Assembly: GCF_014654675.1 (NCBI RefSeq)
Contig: NZ_BNBC01000038.1
Coordinates: 30,139 to 92,137, forward strand
Length of the DNA stretch: 61,999 nucleotides
Direction: 5' to 3'
Source of the DNA: Streptomyces spiralis
GTDB taxonomy: Bacteria > Actinomycetota > Actinomycetes > Streptomycetales > Streptomycetaceae
The position numbers and the translations under genes are program-made. Every line of letters begins with the position of its first letter. Within the stretch, counting starts at the first letter, position 1. The notes beneath the pieces were generated by a model. It worked only from the letters and a program-made list of their open reading frames with translations, did no database searches and was not told the DNA's origin. Below, piece after piece: positions 26,282 to 34,512 of the stretch.

Positions 26282-27024
26282 GCCGGTCCCCTGGTGAAGG
26301 CGAGCGCGGTGACCAGGCGGGCGATGCGATGCTCGGCCGCCGGAAGCAGACCGGCGTGCGCGGCCAGCCGGAGCCACTCCGCGCGGGGGAGGAAATGCCA
26401 GGCACCCGGCCCGAAGACGGCCGTATTCGGGCCGTCCCTGAGGTGTTCCACCAGGACCAGGCGCCCGCCGTGGCGCAGCACCCGGGCGCATTCCTCGAAC
26501 AACCGCTCCCTGTCTTTCACCTGCCGCAGTTCGTGGGCGGCGAAGATCAGGAATACGGCGTCCACCCCGGACCGGGGCACGGGAAGGGCATCCGGACGGC
26601 CGGGCAGGGCGTGCGGTGGCGGCGGCACCCGGCGCCGGGCCCGGCGCACCGAGCCCTCGGTCATCACGGCGGGGTCGTAAAGGTCGACGGTGATCTGCCG
26701 GGAGGCCGGCCAGCGGGCGGCCAGCGGGGCGCTCGCCTCGTCCAGGCCGGTGCCCACCACCAGGTGCTCGGACGGCGGCTGCGGCAGCAGCGTGTCCAAC
26801 CAGTCGTAGTCGTACAGTTCGGAGCGGTCGTAGACGAGCCAGCTCGCGACCGTTGCGGAAGTGAGCAGACCGACAGCGGCTGCTGAGCCGGCGCGAGCCA
26901 TGGTGCGCAGCGGGTACGGCAGACGGCCGGCCAGGGCGGCGCACACCCCCGCGGCGACCAGGCCGGCGGCGTACTGCGGCCAGTTGTAGGCGATCACGTC
27001 CCGCACGCCCGACCGGCGGGTCAC
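26278..27024 (-). CDS. Membrane-anchored SAM-dependent methyltransferase
   Basis: A 248-residue protein. Two hydrophobic segments (about 15-34 and 42-62) anchor it, followed by LVYDRSELYDYDWL. A class I methyltransferase domain covers the rest: VVGTGLDEASAPLAARWPAS (motif I and helix), TVDLYDPAVM (acidic end of strand 2), DAVFLIFAAHEL (motif IV) and RVLRHGGRLVLVEHLRD (motif VI-like). It should methylate a membrane or membrane-associated substrate. It overlaps both neighbours by four bases. Placed after a DUF3419 enzyme, it could N-methylate an amino-lipid as BtaB does after BtaA, but this is inference. Confidence 0.82.
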   Translation of the reverse strand: MTRRSGVRDVIAYNWPQYAAGLVAAGVCAALAGRLPYPLRTMARAGSAAAVGLLTSATVASWLVYDRSELYDYDWLDTLLPQPPSEHLVVGTGLDEASAPLAARWPASRQITVDLYDPAVMTEGSVRRARRRVPPPPHALPGRPDALPVPRSGVDAVFLIFAAHELRQVKDRERLFEECARVLRHGGRLVLVEHLRDGPNTAVFGPGAWHFLPRAEWLRLAAHAGLLPAAEHRIARLVTALAFTRGPA

Positions 27025-27785
27025 CGCTCGCTCCCGCTCTCGGTCCGGCGCAGGCCGCGTTCCCAGCCGTACTCCAGGTCGGCGACGTGGAAGGCGTTGG
27101 CGAGGAGCGGCCGGGTGCCGGCGAACGGACCGTGGTCGAAGAAGGTCAGGCGGCGCACGTCGACCGAGACGGGCTGCGGGTCCCAGTGAGCACGGAATGC
27201 CTTGATCACGATCATCGACCGGGTCTGCGGTTCGTACTCGAAGGTGTAAGGGAGCGGGCCCGCGAAGCGCCGGGCGGCGCGAGCGTCGCTGAAAGGGCTG
27301 CCCGCGGGCAGCGGCGCCGGCGCGCTGCCGAGGTCCGCCCGCACGTGCAGGTCCGCCCGGCCGTCGGCGCTGTCCACGCGGAACTCCAGCGACTCGCCCT
27401 CGGCCCTGGCCCTGATCCGGGCCAGGCGGTAGTTGTAGCGGGTCAGCAGGTTGCCGCCCAGCATCATCAGCCTGCGGTCGGTGTCGCTGCGCAGGATGCG
27501 CAGTCCTCGCATGACGCGCCCGCCCGGAGTGCGGAAGCGGGTGAAGACGCGGTAACCGGTGAGCAGATAGTTCGCCCCGAAACGTGCGGGCAGGACCGCC
27601 GGCCGCAGGGCGCGGGTGTCCACCAGCGCGGCCGCCACGAACCCGTGGTCTCCGTATGTGTCCAGTTCCAGGCCCGGTGGGACCAGCGGGTGCAGCACCG
27701 CGGAAGGCAGCGCGTACGTCAACACCAGTGAGTGGGCGAAGCGTGCACGTATCGCCACAGGATGGCGCTGCAGCAGATGCCTCAC
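27021..27785 (-). CDS. DUF2071-family protein
   Basis: A 254-residue protein of the YqjF/DUF2071 type, related in fold to acetoacetate decarboxylase. Recognisable parts are LVLTYALPSAVLHPLVPPGL, DTYGDHGFVAAALVDTRALR, YLLTGYRVFTRFRTPGG, MRGLRILRSDTDRRLMMLGG and PLPYTFEYEPQTRSMIVIKA. No signal or membrane helix. The GTG start overlaps the upstream DUF3419 stop (GTGA), and its own stop overlaps the methyltransferase ATG. The family has no established reaction. Strict coupling to the neighbours suggests it acts on an intermediate of the same pathway. Confidence 0.82.
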   Translation of the reverse strand: MRHLLQRHPVAIRARFAHSLVLTYALPSAVLHPLVPPGLELDTYGDHGFVAAALVDTRALRPAVLPARFGANYLLTGYRVFTRFRTPGGRVMRGLRILRSDTDRRLMMLGGNLLTRYNYRLARIRARAEGESLEFRVDSADGRADLHVRADLGSAPAPLPAGSPFSDARAARRFAGPLPYTFEYEPQTRSMIVIKAFRAHWDPQPVSVDVRRLTFFDHGPFAGTRPLLANAFHVADLEYGWERGLRRTESGSER

Positions 27786-28705
27786 GGCTCGATCCTCCGA
27801 TCCGGGGCAGCGCCCCCGAGACACACGGCCCGTATCACACCCCACAACGCCGAGCGATCCTGTGCCGCCCAGCCGGGCCCGTCCGGACCCGGCTCACGGA
27901 CGCTGCGCAGAACCACCACCCCGCCGGGCCGCACGGCGTGCCGTACGGCCGACCGCAGCCGACGGGCGAAACCGGCGCCCGGCCCGTCCAGAACGTTCGA
28001 GAGCGTCACCGCGTCATAGCCGCCGCGCGGCGCCTGCTCCAACGCGTCCACCACGTCGTCGCACACCAGCCGGACGCCCGGTGCCCACAGCGCCGGGGCG
28101 CCCGGCGGCTCCTCGCCCGCCAGCAGCCGCCACAACCACGGGTTGCGCGCATTGGGATGCCTGCAGACAGTCCGCTCGAGGCGCCGCAGCAGCACCTCGT
28201 CGAAACGCGTCGGTACGACACCGGCGAACGACGGACGCAGCGCGACCGCCAGGGCTCCGCCGGGGCGCAGCGCCACTCGCATCAGCCGGCGCAGACCCTC
28301 GGTGTCCAACTCCTCCCGCCAGCGGCGAGCTTGCTCCACCGGATCGTCCAGCGTCAGGAAGCCGTGCAGCTCTCTCTGCCGCCACGCGGGCAGCAGCCGC
28401 GCCGCGGCGCCCCGGCCCAGGCGCATGACCGCCTCCGCCGTGCCCTCCTGGACTCCGCCACCGACCAGCCGCTCCCGCGCGTATGTGAGCTGTACCGGGT
28501 TGACGTCGACGGCCGTCACCTCGTACCCCGCCGAATGCAGGGCTGCCGCTGTGTCCCCCGCCGAGGCGATGCACAGCACCCGAGCGCCCGGCGGCGGGAA
28601 GACCGCCAACTCGACACCCCAGTCCTCGTACATCCGCCCGAAGAGCAGGCGCGGACCGCCGAATCCGCCGACCAGCCGACCGCGCGCCCACGGTGTCCCG
28701 CTCAC
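27782..28705 (-). CDS. DUF3419 (BtaA-like) SAM-binding enzyme
   Basis: A 307-residue protein with the DUF3419 pattern: RVLCIASAGDTAAALHSAGY then TAVDVNPVQLTYARERL (SAM-binding strand, Gly-loop and acidic strand 2), FDEVLLRRLERTVCRHPNAR followed by NPWLWRLLAGEEP, and YDAVTLSNVLDGPG. The characterised member, BtaA, moves the 3-amino-3-carboxypropyl group of SAM onto diacylglycerol, the first step of betaine-lipid synthesis. This protein is shorter than BtaA (usually about 400 residues), so the acceptor may differ. The GTG start overlaps the DoxX-like gene's stop (GTGA). Confidence 0.78.
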   Translation of the reverse strand: MSGTPWARGRLVGGFGGPRLLFGRMYEDWGVELAVFPPPGARVLCIASAGDTAAALHSAGYEVTAVDVNPVQLTYARERLVGGGVQEGTAEAVMRLGRGAAARLLPAWRQRELHGFLTLDDPVEQARRWREELDTEGLRRLMRVALRPGGALAVALRPSFAGVVPTRFDEVLLRRLERTVCRHPNARNPWLWRLLAGEEPPGAPALWAPGVRLVCDDVVDALEQAPRGGYDAVTLSNVLDGPGAGFARRLRSAVRHAVRPGGVVVLRSVREPGPDGPGWAAQDRSALWGVIRAVCLGGAAPDRRIEP

Positions 28706-29076
28706 TCGGCCGCCGTCCAGGTCACCATCCAGATCAGCGCCAGGAAGGCCAGGTCCTGCGTCACCAGCCGTCCCGGCTCGTCGATCTGGCCCGAGCTGAA
28801 GAGCAGACCGCCCAGGTTGAACGCCACGACCAGCACGGTCTGCACGAGCGCGGCCGACCGCGCCCGCCGCCCGCTCAGCACCCATGCACCGATCGAGACC
28901 TCCGCCAGACCGATCCCGACGAGCACTCCCGTCACCGCCCACCCCGGCAGGAACGGCACGTCACCCACGATCGCCCGCTGGTCCGCCCGCCCCGGCCAGA
29001 TCTTGCACCAGAACCCCTCGTAGAACCACACCAAGGCGATCGCCCACCGCGCCACCCGGACCCGCCACCTCGTCAT
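28702..29076 (-). CDS. DoxX-like membrane protein, first gene of the overlapping operon
   Basis: A 124-residue four-helix membrane protein: ARWAIALVWFYEGFWCKIWP (helix 1 with the YEG..K pattern of DoxX-like proteins), GWAVTGVLVGIGLAEVSIGA, AALVQTVLVVAFNLGGLLF and TQDLAFLALIWMVTWTAAE. DoxX relatives are linked to quinone or thiosulfate oxidation and redox balance in membranes. The ATG at 29076 begins the similarity. It leads a run of five genes in which every junction overlaps by four bases. Confidence 0.8.
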   Translation of the reverse strand: MTRWRVRVARWAIALVWFYEGFWCKIWPGRADQRAIVGDVPFLPGWAVTGVLVGIGLAEVSIGAWVLSGRRARSAALVQTVLVVAFNLGGLLFSSGQIDEPGRLVTQDLAFLALIWMVTWTAAE

Positions 29077-29224
29077 CACGAGATGATCATGCCTGCCGCA
29101 CCATCCAGGGCGAGCTCCGGCCCCGTCGTCCGGCGGCGCGGTGATCAGCTCGGTCCTCATCACGCGGCTGCCGTTGGGTGCATGGTTCAACAGTGCACTG
29201 TCATGAAGGGACCGACGGCCGCAT

Positions 29225-29475
29225 CCCGATCGCTCTTCACGTCGACGGCACAGTGCCGAGAGCAGGGTGCCGAGGGTGGCGCGCTTCATGGCGTCGGTCC
29301 GGAAGGCGAACCTGTGCTCCGCGCCCGCGCGGCTGACCTGGAGTCCCTCGACTTCGCCCGGCCGGCCCTCCCGCAGGGCCTCGGTGATGCGGGCGATGAG
29401 GTTGTCGCGGATCTCGACGAGCCGTGCCCGTTGCGCCGGGTCCGGTCCCAGGAGTGACCATCTGGGACAAGCATT
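29225..29475 (-). pseudogene. C-terminal remnant of a site-specific integrase
   Basis: The frame contains LLGPDPAQRARLVEIRDNLI, then ARITEALREGRPGEVEGLQV, SRAGAEHRF and ATLGTLLSALCRRRE. This resembles the coiled C-terminal tail (EIRDNL.ARI.EA...GEVEGLQVSLAGAE.KL.QID) of long actinomycete phage or element integrases. Catalytic residues are absent. A similar tail remnant is found at 49215-49470. Confidence 0.45.
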
Positions 29476-29587
29476 CGGTGCCCCCAGGTTCCAGGCCGAT
29501 CGAAAGATGTTGCCCAGGCTCGCCGAGTTGGAGAAGGATCTCTTGCCGAGGCGCAGGAGGGCCCACTCAGTATTGGGGGAGGACGGT

Positions 29588-30429
29588 ATGGAGCCACTGG
29601 AACTCCGGCGCGCGGTTGAGGCAGGACGGGCCACCGCTACGGAGCTGGGCCTCCAGGTCGACGATGTGGTCGTCATCCACAACTCGGACCGCGTCGCGCT
29701 GCGCCTGGTCCCTTGCGATGTTCTGGCTCGGGTCGCGCCTTCGGGACATCTGGCTGATTCCGAGTTCGAAGTGAAGGTTGCTCACCATCTCGCCGACGTC
29801 GACGCTCCGGTGGCTGAGCTCGACCCTCGGGTCCCTCCTCAAGTCCATGTGCGTGATGCCTTCGCCGTCTCGCTCTGGACCTACTACGAACCAGTGGGAT
29901 CAGAGATCACGTCGGCCGACTACGCAGACGCGTTCATGCGGCACCATGCCGCCCTGCGCCGGATCGATCTGGACGCACCGCATTTCACCGATCGAGTCGC
30001 CGTGGCACTGAGAGAGGTGAACGACCGGGAGCGGTCCCCCGACCTGCCTGATTCTGAGCGGGAGTTCCTCAGCAGCACACTCAGTGGGCTGACCGCCGCG
30101 TTCAGCCGCGACCAAGGCGGCGACCAGCTGTTGCACGGCGAGCCGCATCCGGGCAACCTCCTGAACACAAGGAGAGGGCCGCTTTTCGTAGACCTCGCCA
30201 CGTGCTGCCGTGGGCCGATCGAGTTCGACCTCGCCCATGCGCCCGAAGAAGTGGGAAGCTCTATGCGGGAGCTGACCGCGATCTGATTCACCGGTGCCGC
30301 GCCCTGAACTGGGCGATGTTCTCCGCCTGGCGCTGGCGCCGAGACGACCAAATGCCTGACCGGGACCAACGGAGGGTGGACGGGCTCAACCAGGTTCGTG
30401 CTGCACTTGATCGCTGCAGACTGGGCTGA
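29588..30429 (+). pseudogene. APH-family phosphotransferase, frameshifted near the 3' end
   Basis: The first frame encodes an APH-type kinase from MEPLELRRAVEAGRATATEL to the catalytic QLLHGEPHPGNLLNTRRGPL and LFVDLATCCRGPIEFDLAHA (general base appears as Glu in HGEPHPGN). After PEEVG it runs into a stop at 30286. One frame over, the sequence continues naturally as KLYAGADRDLIHRCRALNWA, then FSAWRWRRDDQMPDRDQRR to a stop at 30429. Restoring one base at about 30254 joins them into about 280 residues. GGAGGACG precedes the ATG. It is a recent pseudogene or a sequence error. Confidence 0.78.
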
Positions 30430-30431
30430 AG

Positions 30432-30707
30432 TCACGGCAGGGTGCCTGCTGGGCCGGTCCCGATCCGCTGCACCAGTGTGCGGAATGCCGGCACGGCGCG
30501 GTTGTAGGTGTGCAGGAAGCTGTCCAGGGTTGCGGTGCGTTCGGTGTTGCTGGTGCGGGGGCGGATGTAGGCCCATTCATCGAGCACAGTGCGGTTGAAG
30601 CGTTCGACCTTGCCGTTGGTCTGCGGCCGGTAGATGCGGGTGAGTCTGCGGGTCGCACCGAGATCGGCAAGCGCCTGTCGCCAGGCGAAGCTCTTGCCCG
30701 CCGCCGT
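30432..30707 (-). pseudogene. IS481-type transposase C-terminal fragment
   Basis: The integrase-core segment FAWRQALADLGATRRLTRIY, RPQTNGKVERFNRTVLDEWA and SNTERTATLDSFLHTYNR is the C-terminal third of an IS481/IS3-like transposase, including the RPQTNGKVERFNRT signature with the catalytic Glu. The reading after HTYNR is off-frame compared with relatives. The upstream DD residues are missing, and the fragment is fused to an IS5-type fragment. Confidence 0.75.
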
Positions 30708-30823
30708 CGGGGTGCCCTTGCCGTCGCAGATCGGCTGGTGCTTGCTGCCCGTCTTCCGCCGGTCGACCGGCAACGGGCCGGTCGCGGCTCCCCCTCTTTC
30801 ACGCGCACGTGGGAGCCGTCCGC
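30708..30823 (-). pseudogene. IS5-type transposase fragment
   Basis: Two short pieces in different frames, DGSHVRVKEGE and then PVDRRKTGSKHQPICDGKGT P, match the DGSHVRA...TGPSPVDRRKTGSKHHLICDGKGTPL block of IS5-family transposases. A frameshift separates them, and the fragment is joined directly to the IS481-type piece. Confidence 0.65.
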
Positions 30824-30896
30824 GCCCGCGCGGGTCGTTGGCGGTGCGCGCCCCGAAGGCGCGATGTCCTTCGGGGCCCGCGACGGGGGTTCCGGT

Positions 30897-31652
30897 TCAG
30901 GCGTTGTAGCCACCGTGGGCGTCCAGCACCGCGCCCGTGACGTACGACGCGGCGGGGCTCGCCAGAAAGGCGATCGCCGCGGCGATTTCTTCGGGCTGAC
31001 CCATGCGTTGCAGAGACAGCGAGCTGACCAGGGTCTTGAGGGTCTCGGGGTCCGGCCCTTCCATGCCGCCCTCCATCAATCCGGCCTCCACGACGTTGGC
31101 CGTGATGTTCCGGGGCCCGAGGTCCCGTGCGACCCCCATGGTGTACCTCTCGATCCCCGACTTGGTCGCCGAGTAGTCGGCAAGGCCCGGGGCACCGACC
31201 CGGGAGCCCAGTCCGGAACTCACCGTGATGATGCGGCCGCCCGCGCGCAGCACTCGGGCGGCGGCCCGGATGACGGCGATCACGCCGAGGTAGTTGGTGG
31301 CGTGCATCCGATCCAGTGCGGCGGTGTCGGCGTCCGGGTCGTCCACCGTGCGGCCCTGCTCCACCGAGATCGCCGCGTTGTTGACGAGGATGTCCAGGCC
31401 GCCGAAGTGCGCGACCACGTCGTCGATCAGTGCCGGCGCCCGACTCGTGTCCGCCTGGTCGGACTGGAAGGCGACGGCCTTCGCTCCCTTGCCGTGCACC
31501 TCGTCGACGACAGCCTGCGCCTGCTTCTCGGAGCCGACATAGGTGAAGGCGACGTCGGCGCCCTGCTCGGCCAGCAGTCGTACGGTCGCGGCTCCCAGTC
31601 CGCGCGACCCCCCGGTCACCAGGGCGACCTTGCCCGTGAGTGGCTTGCTCAT
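30897..31652 (-). CDS. SDR-family NAD(P)-dependent oxidoreductase
   Basis: A 251-residue classical SDR: TGGSRGLG cofactor loop, NNAAIS, active-site Ser in TVSSGLGSRVGAPG and YSATKSG (Tyr-x-x-x-Lys), and a C-terminal FLASPAASYVTGAVLDAHGG typical of 3-ketoacyl reductase-like members. The second Met (after a Met-Arg-Arg) is taken as start because GAGGTGAG lies upstream. It diverges from the Rrf2 regulator across 129 bases with repeated GTTACGAC sites, so it is probably the regulator's main target. Substrate unknown. Confidence 0.9.
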   Translation of the reverse strand: MSKPLTGKVALVTGGSRGLGAATVRLLAEQGADVAFTYVGSEKQAQAVVDEVHGKGAKAVAFQSDQADTSRAPALIDDVVAHFGGLDILVNNAAISVEQGRTVDDPDADTAALDRMHATNYLGVIAVIRAAARVLRAGGRIITVSSGLGSRVGAPGLADYSATKSGIERYTMGVARDLGPRNITANVVEAGLMEGGMEGPDPETLKTLVSSLSLQRMGQPEEIAAAIAFLASPAASYVTGAVLDAHGGYNA

Positions 31653-31684
31653 TCTTCTCACCTCGTTGATCGGCTCTTCCCGAC

Positions 31685-31752
31685 AGTCGCAACGCTAATT
31701 GTTACGACAGCTTGTCGCAACCTTTTCTGTTACGACTGTGTCCGTCGTAACA
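31685..31752. promoter_or_regulatory. Repeated GTT(A/G)CGAC half-sites between SDR and Rrf2 genes
   Basis: At 31728-31736 and 31744-31752 lies a perfect inverted repeat, TGTTACGAC-N7-GTCGTAACA. At 31701-31709 and 31713-31721 lies an imperfect one, GTTACGACA-N3-TGTCGCAAC. A fifth half-site, AGTCGCAAC, is at 31685-31693. Five copies in 68 bases of a divergent promoter region make this the likely operator of the adjacent Rrf2 protein, covering both promoters. Confidence 0.65.
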
Positions 31753-31781
31753 TAAAGAGTTGCGGCCGAAAGGAGGGGTGC

Positions 31782-32216
31782 ATGAGTGCCAACAGCAGGT
31801 TGACCATTGCCGCCCATGCGCTGGCCTGGATCGGTCTCTACCAGCGCCAGGGCCATGAGGTCGCCACCTCCGAGCAGATCGCGACCAGCGCGAACACCAA
31901 CCCCGTGGTGATCAGGCGGCTGCTCGGCGAGCTGCGCAGGGCCGGGCTCGTGGAGTCCCGGCGGGGCGTGGGCGCGGGCTGGTCACTGGCGCGCGAGCTG
32001 GGGTCGATCACCCTGCTCGACGTGTACGAGGCAGTGGAACCCGGCCCGCTGTTCGCGATGCACCGCACCACCCCGGATCAGGGATGTGTGGTGGGTTACG
32101 GCATCCAGCCGGCGATGCAGGGCATCTACGAGGGCATCGAGGAGACCCTGAGACACGAGCTGGCCCGCGTCACGCTCGAGAACGTACTCCGGGACGTACT
32201 CGCGGCACCTCGCTAG
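31782..32216 (+). CDS. Rrf2-family transcriptional regulator (YwnA-like)
   Basis: A 144-residue winged-helix protein: MSANSRLTIAAHALAWIGLY, SEQIATSANTNPVVIRRLLG (recognition helix) and RGVGAGWSLARELGSITLLD (wing). The three Cys ligands of FeS-type Rrf2 proteins (IscR, NsrR) are absent; only one Cys (DQGCVVG) is in the usual loop, so a thiol switch or ligand-free sensing is more likely, as for YwnA/HypR relatives. A strong AAAGGAGGGG precedes the ATG. Divergent from the SDR gene. Confidence 0.88.
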   Translation: MSANSRLTIAAHALAWIGLYQRQGHEVATSEQIATSANTNPVVIRRLLGELRRAGLVESRRGVGAGWSLARELGSITLLDVYEAVEPGPLFAMHRTTPDQGCVVGYGIQPAMQGIYEGIEETLRHELARVTLENVLRDVLAAPR

Positions 32217-32267
32217 CCGGGCAATCAGTCACGCCGAAGGCCGTTGCCGCATTGGACCGTGTCCTGC

Positions 32268-32305
32268 GAGCTCGTGACTTGATCTTGTTGAAGTGTCACG
32301 AGCTC
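32268..32305. repeat. 11-bp perfect inverted repeat with 16-base loop
   Basis: GAGCTCGTGAC and its complement GTCACGAGCTC flank 16 bases, about 50 bases after the Rrf2 stop. It could act as a terminator hairpin for that gene or be the scar of a mobile element. No T-run follows. Confidence 0.5.
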
Positions 32306-32309
32306 CAAT

Positions 32310-32445
32310 GATCGCCGCCGTCAGCAGCGCACACCCCTGTGCCGGCCAGGCGTCGGTGAGCGTGGACCAACTGCGGCGGCAGCCGCTGATCGTGGCCGCC
32401 GGGGAGGACGAGCCCGCGGTCACCGCCGGTCTGGCCGCCGTTGCC
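32310..32445 (+). pseudogene. Possible LysR effector-domain fragment
   Basis: The frame reads SSAHPCAGQASVSVDQLRRQ then PLIVAAGEDEPAVTAGLAA, which resembles the HPLAG...SVADLADEPLIV segment of a LysR substrate-binding domain. Nothing on either side extends it and there is no HTH. The similarity is short, so this is tentative. The rest of 32446-32746 holds nothing I recognise. Confidence 0.3.
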
Positions 32446-32746
32446 CCGCCGACCCCAGGAAGGGCAGCCTGCACAAGTCAAGCGAGTGATCGCGCAGCGC
32501 CGCGGCAGAGACCGCGGCGGCACGATCAAGGGGCCGGCGGGGCGCATCCCACGAAACCGCTTTCTGCCGCGGGCGCGGCAGGCTGTGTTTATGGGGGGTA
32601 CAAGCTCGACCCCTCTTCCATGCGGCGCGGCGCCTTAGCGTTGAAGGCATGGAACGCCTCCCCGACCACCGCGCCGACCCAGGAGACAAGCTCTACCGGC
32701 GAACCAGATCATTGAACCCCGGACGTCGGCCAGAACTCCGCGAAGA

Positions 32747-33109
32747 TCACAGCAGCGACGCTGTGATCCGCTGGGCCGACGGTCGAGCGCTGTCGGGGGC
32801 GAGCAGCCACGCCACCAGGGTGCGCCGGCGATCGGGCTGATCGGTGTCGCGCGGCCCGACGAGATAGACCTCCTCGACGAGGTCGTCGGAGCGCAGACCG
32901 TTTCGGGCGGCAAAGGAGCCCACGGCGGCGTAGGTGAGGTCGATGTCGTCGTGCGGACCGCAGTGGGTGGCGACGGCGGCTGCCCGCTGAGGCAGGTGGA
33001 GCTCCCGCACGGCGTCAGACGTCCCTGGCGGCGGGGGCGGCTCGGCCGGGAGATCTGCGATGCACGGCACCAGCCACCGCTCCCTGATCCGGCCTGATCG
33101 ACGAGACAC
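32747..33109 (-). pseudogene. MerR-type regulator, C-terminal GyrI-like effector domain only
   Basis: The frame contains CIADLPAEPPPPPGT, AAAVATHCGPHDDIDLTYAA, VGSFAARNGLR and EEVYLVGPRDTDQPDRRRTL, the ligand-binding GyrI-like domain that ends MerR-family multidrug regulators. The N-terminal MerR HTH is absent; the sequence before SRRSGRIRERW does not code for it. Without DNA binding it is probably non-functional, though free-standing GyrI-like proteins exist. Confidence 0.55.
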
Positions 33110-33353
33110 CCCCTATAGAGCCTCCCGCAGCCATCCACCAGCAGGAAAATACGGGGGAAGGGGCGGGGCTGGGGCAGAGGGGCGGGGGGAGCGGGAGCCG
33201 CGGGTGTCCGCGAAACACACCGCCCTCAACGGCCCGCTAGCCGACGATGTCAACGCCTTCGCCGAGCACCCGGACGAAGGCAGGGGAGGCCCGGTGTACG
33301 CGGACCGTCAGTAGTCACTCACCCTGTCCGGTCCCGGCGGCATCACGAGGATT

Positions 33354-34241
33354 TCAGCCCAGTGCGGGATAGTCGCCGGCAGCGAGGTCGTCGATCAGGC
33401 TCGGGTGGGTGGGCTGCCAGTCGAACCGTTCCCGGGTCAGTGCACTCGACGACGGCATGTCAAGGGCGAAAAGGCGACCGATGAGGCCGAAGCGCTCAGG
33501 CGGCGCAGACTCGACCGGCACCGCGAGGACACCGCCGATGGCCTCGGCCAGCGACCTCATGGTGTCGCCCTCGTCGGCTACCGCGTGCAGGACCGTGCCC
33601 GGCGCAGCGTCCTCGAGTGCGATGCGGAACAGCGCGGCGGCGTCAAGCCGGTTGACCGCCGGCCATCGCTGCGTGCCGTCGCCGACGTACGCTGACACGC
33701 CCGTTTTCTGCGCGGCGGCGATGAGCACCGAGCAGAAGCCGTATTGCGACCCGCGCTGGTGCACGGAGCGCGGCAGCCGCACGACAGAGGACCGGACGCC
33801 CTGGGCGGCCAGGGTCAGCACCATGTCGGAGGTGCGGCCGCGGCCACCGACCGGACCGTCGGTGGTGTTGGGGTCCTCCTCGGTGGAGGTGTGGCCTGGC
33901 ATCATCGGCGTGAGACCGGCATGTACGAACGGCTTGCCACTGCCTGCTAGTGCGGCCGCAAGGGTTTGTACAGCGCGTGCTTCCTCGTCGATGCCCTGTT
34001 CCAGGTTGCTCCAGTCGTTGCTGAAGGCCAGGTTGATGACGCCGTCGGCCTGCGTGGCGCCGGTGCGGAGGCTGTCGAGGTCGGTGAGGTCGCCGCGCAG
34101 CGGCGTCCCGCCGACGGCGGCGACGGCCGTAGCCGCGGCATCGGAGCGGACGAGGCCGAGGACCTCGTGACCAGCGGCGATGAGTTCGGGAACGACAACT
34201 GAGCCGATGCTGCCGCTGGCGCCAGTGACGAACACGCGCAT
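33354..34241 (-). CDS. NAD-dependent epimerase/dehydratase-family (extended SDR) protein
   Basis: A 295-residue atypical SDR: FVTGASGSIGSVVVPELIAA (Rossmann loop), GDLTDLDSLRTGA, and INLAFSNDWSNLEQGIDEEA. A Tyr-x-x-x-Lys is not obvious, as in many NmrA/SDR_a5-like members. C-terminal ERFDWQPTHPSLIDDLAAGD is typical of actinobacterial homologues annotated as sugar epimerases or nucleoside-diphosphate-sugar reductases. No operon partner; the upstream region holds a broken TetR fragment that might once have controlled it. Confidence 0.82.
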   Translation of the reverse strand: MRVFVTGASGSIGSVVVPELIAAGHEVLGLVRSDAAATAVAAVGGTPLRGDLTDLDSLRTGATQADGVINLAFSNDWSNLEQGIDEEARAVQTLAAALAGSGKPFVHAGLTPMMPGHTSTEEDPNTTDGPVGGRGRTSDMVLTLAAQGVRSSVVRLPRSVHQRGSQYGFCSVLIAAAQKTGVSAYVGDGTQRWPAVNRLDAAALFRIALEDAAPGTVLHAVADEGDTMRSLAEAIGGVLAVPVESAPPERFGLIGRLFALDMPSSSALTRERFDWQPTHPSLIDDLAAGDYPALG

Positions 34242-34407
34242 GGGAGACTCCAGATGATTGCTGCGACGCTGTGTCTCAGGACAAGAACTGGCGGTCCGGG
34301 CCTTTCGCGCCGCCCGCCGCGGGAAAATCCCCGACTGGGCGACCGCATCTCCTCAGCCCCAAATGCCACTTTATCAGCGCATACATGGCGTGCTGGGGAC
34401 CGGACTC

Positions 34408-34512
34408 GCGCCAGCGACTCGTTGTGGCGGCGCTTCAGTCCTTCGCCGGGCAGGGTGCGAGGGGACGACCGTTGCGGTGATCGCCGGCCGGGCCGGGTCG
34501 GGGCGCTTCCCC
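34408..34512 (+). pseudogene. TetR N-terminal fragment, frameshifted
   Basis: DSRQRLVVAALQSFAGQGAR in one frame, continuing TTVAVIAGRAG in the next, equals the first helices of a TetR DNA-binding domain (RLV.AAL..FAE.GVRGTTV..IA..AG). One base shift near 34450 separates them and the recognition helix does not follow. The remaining 34513-34712 shows nothing recognisable. Confidence 0.45.
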
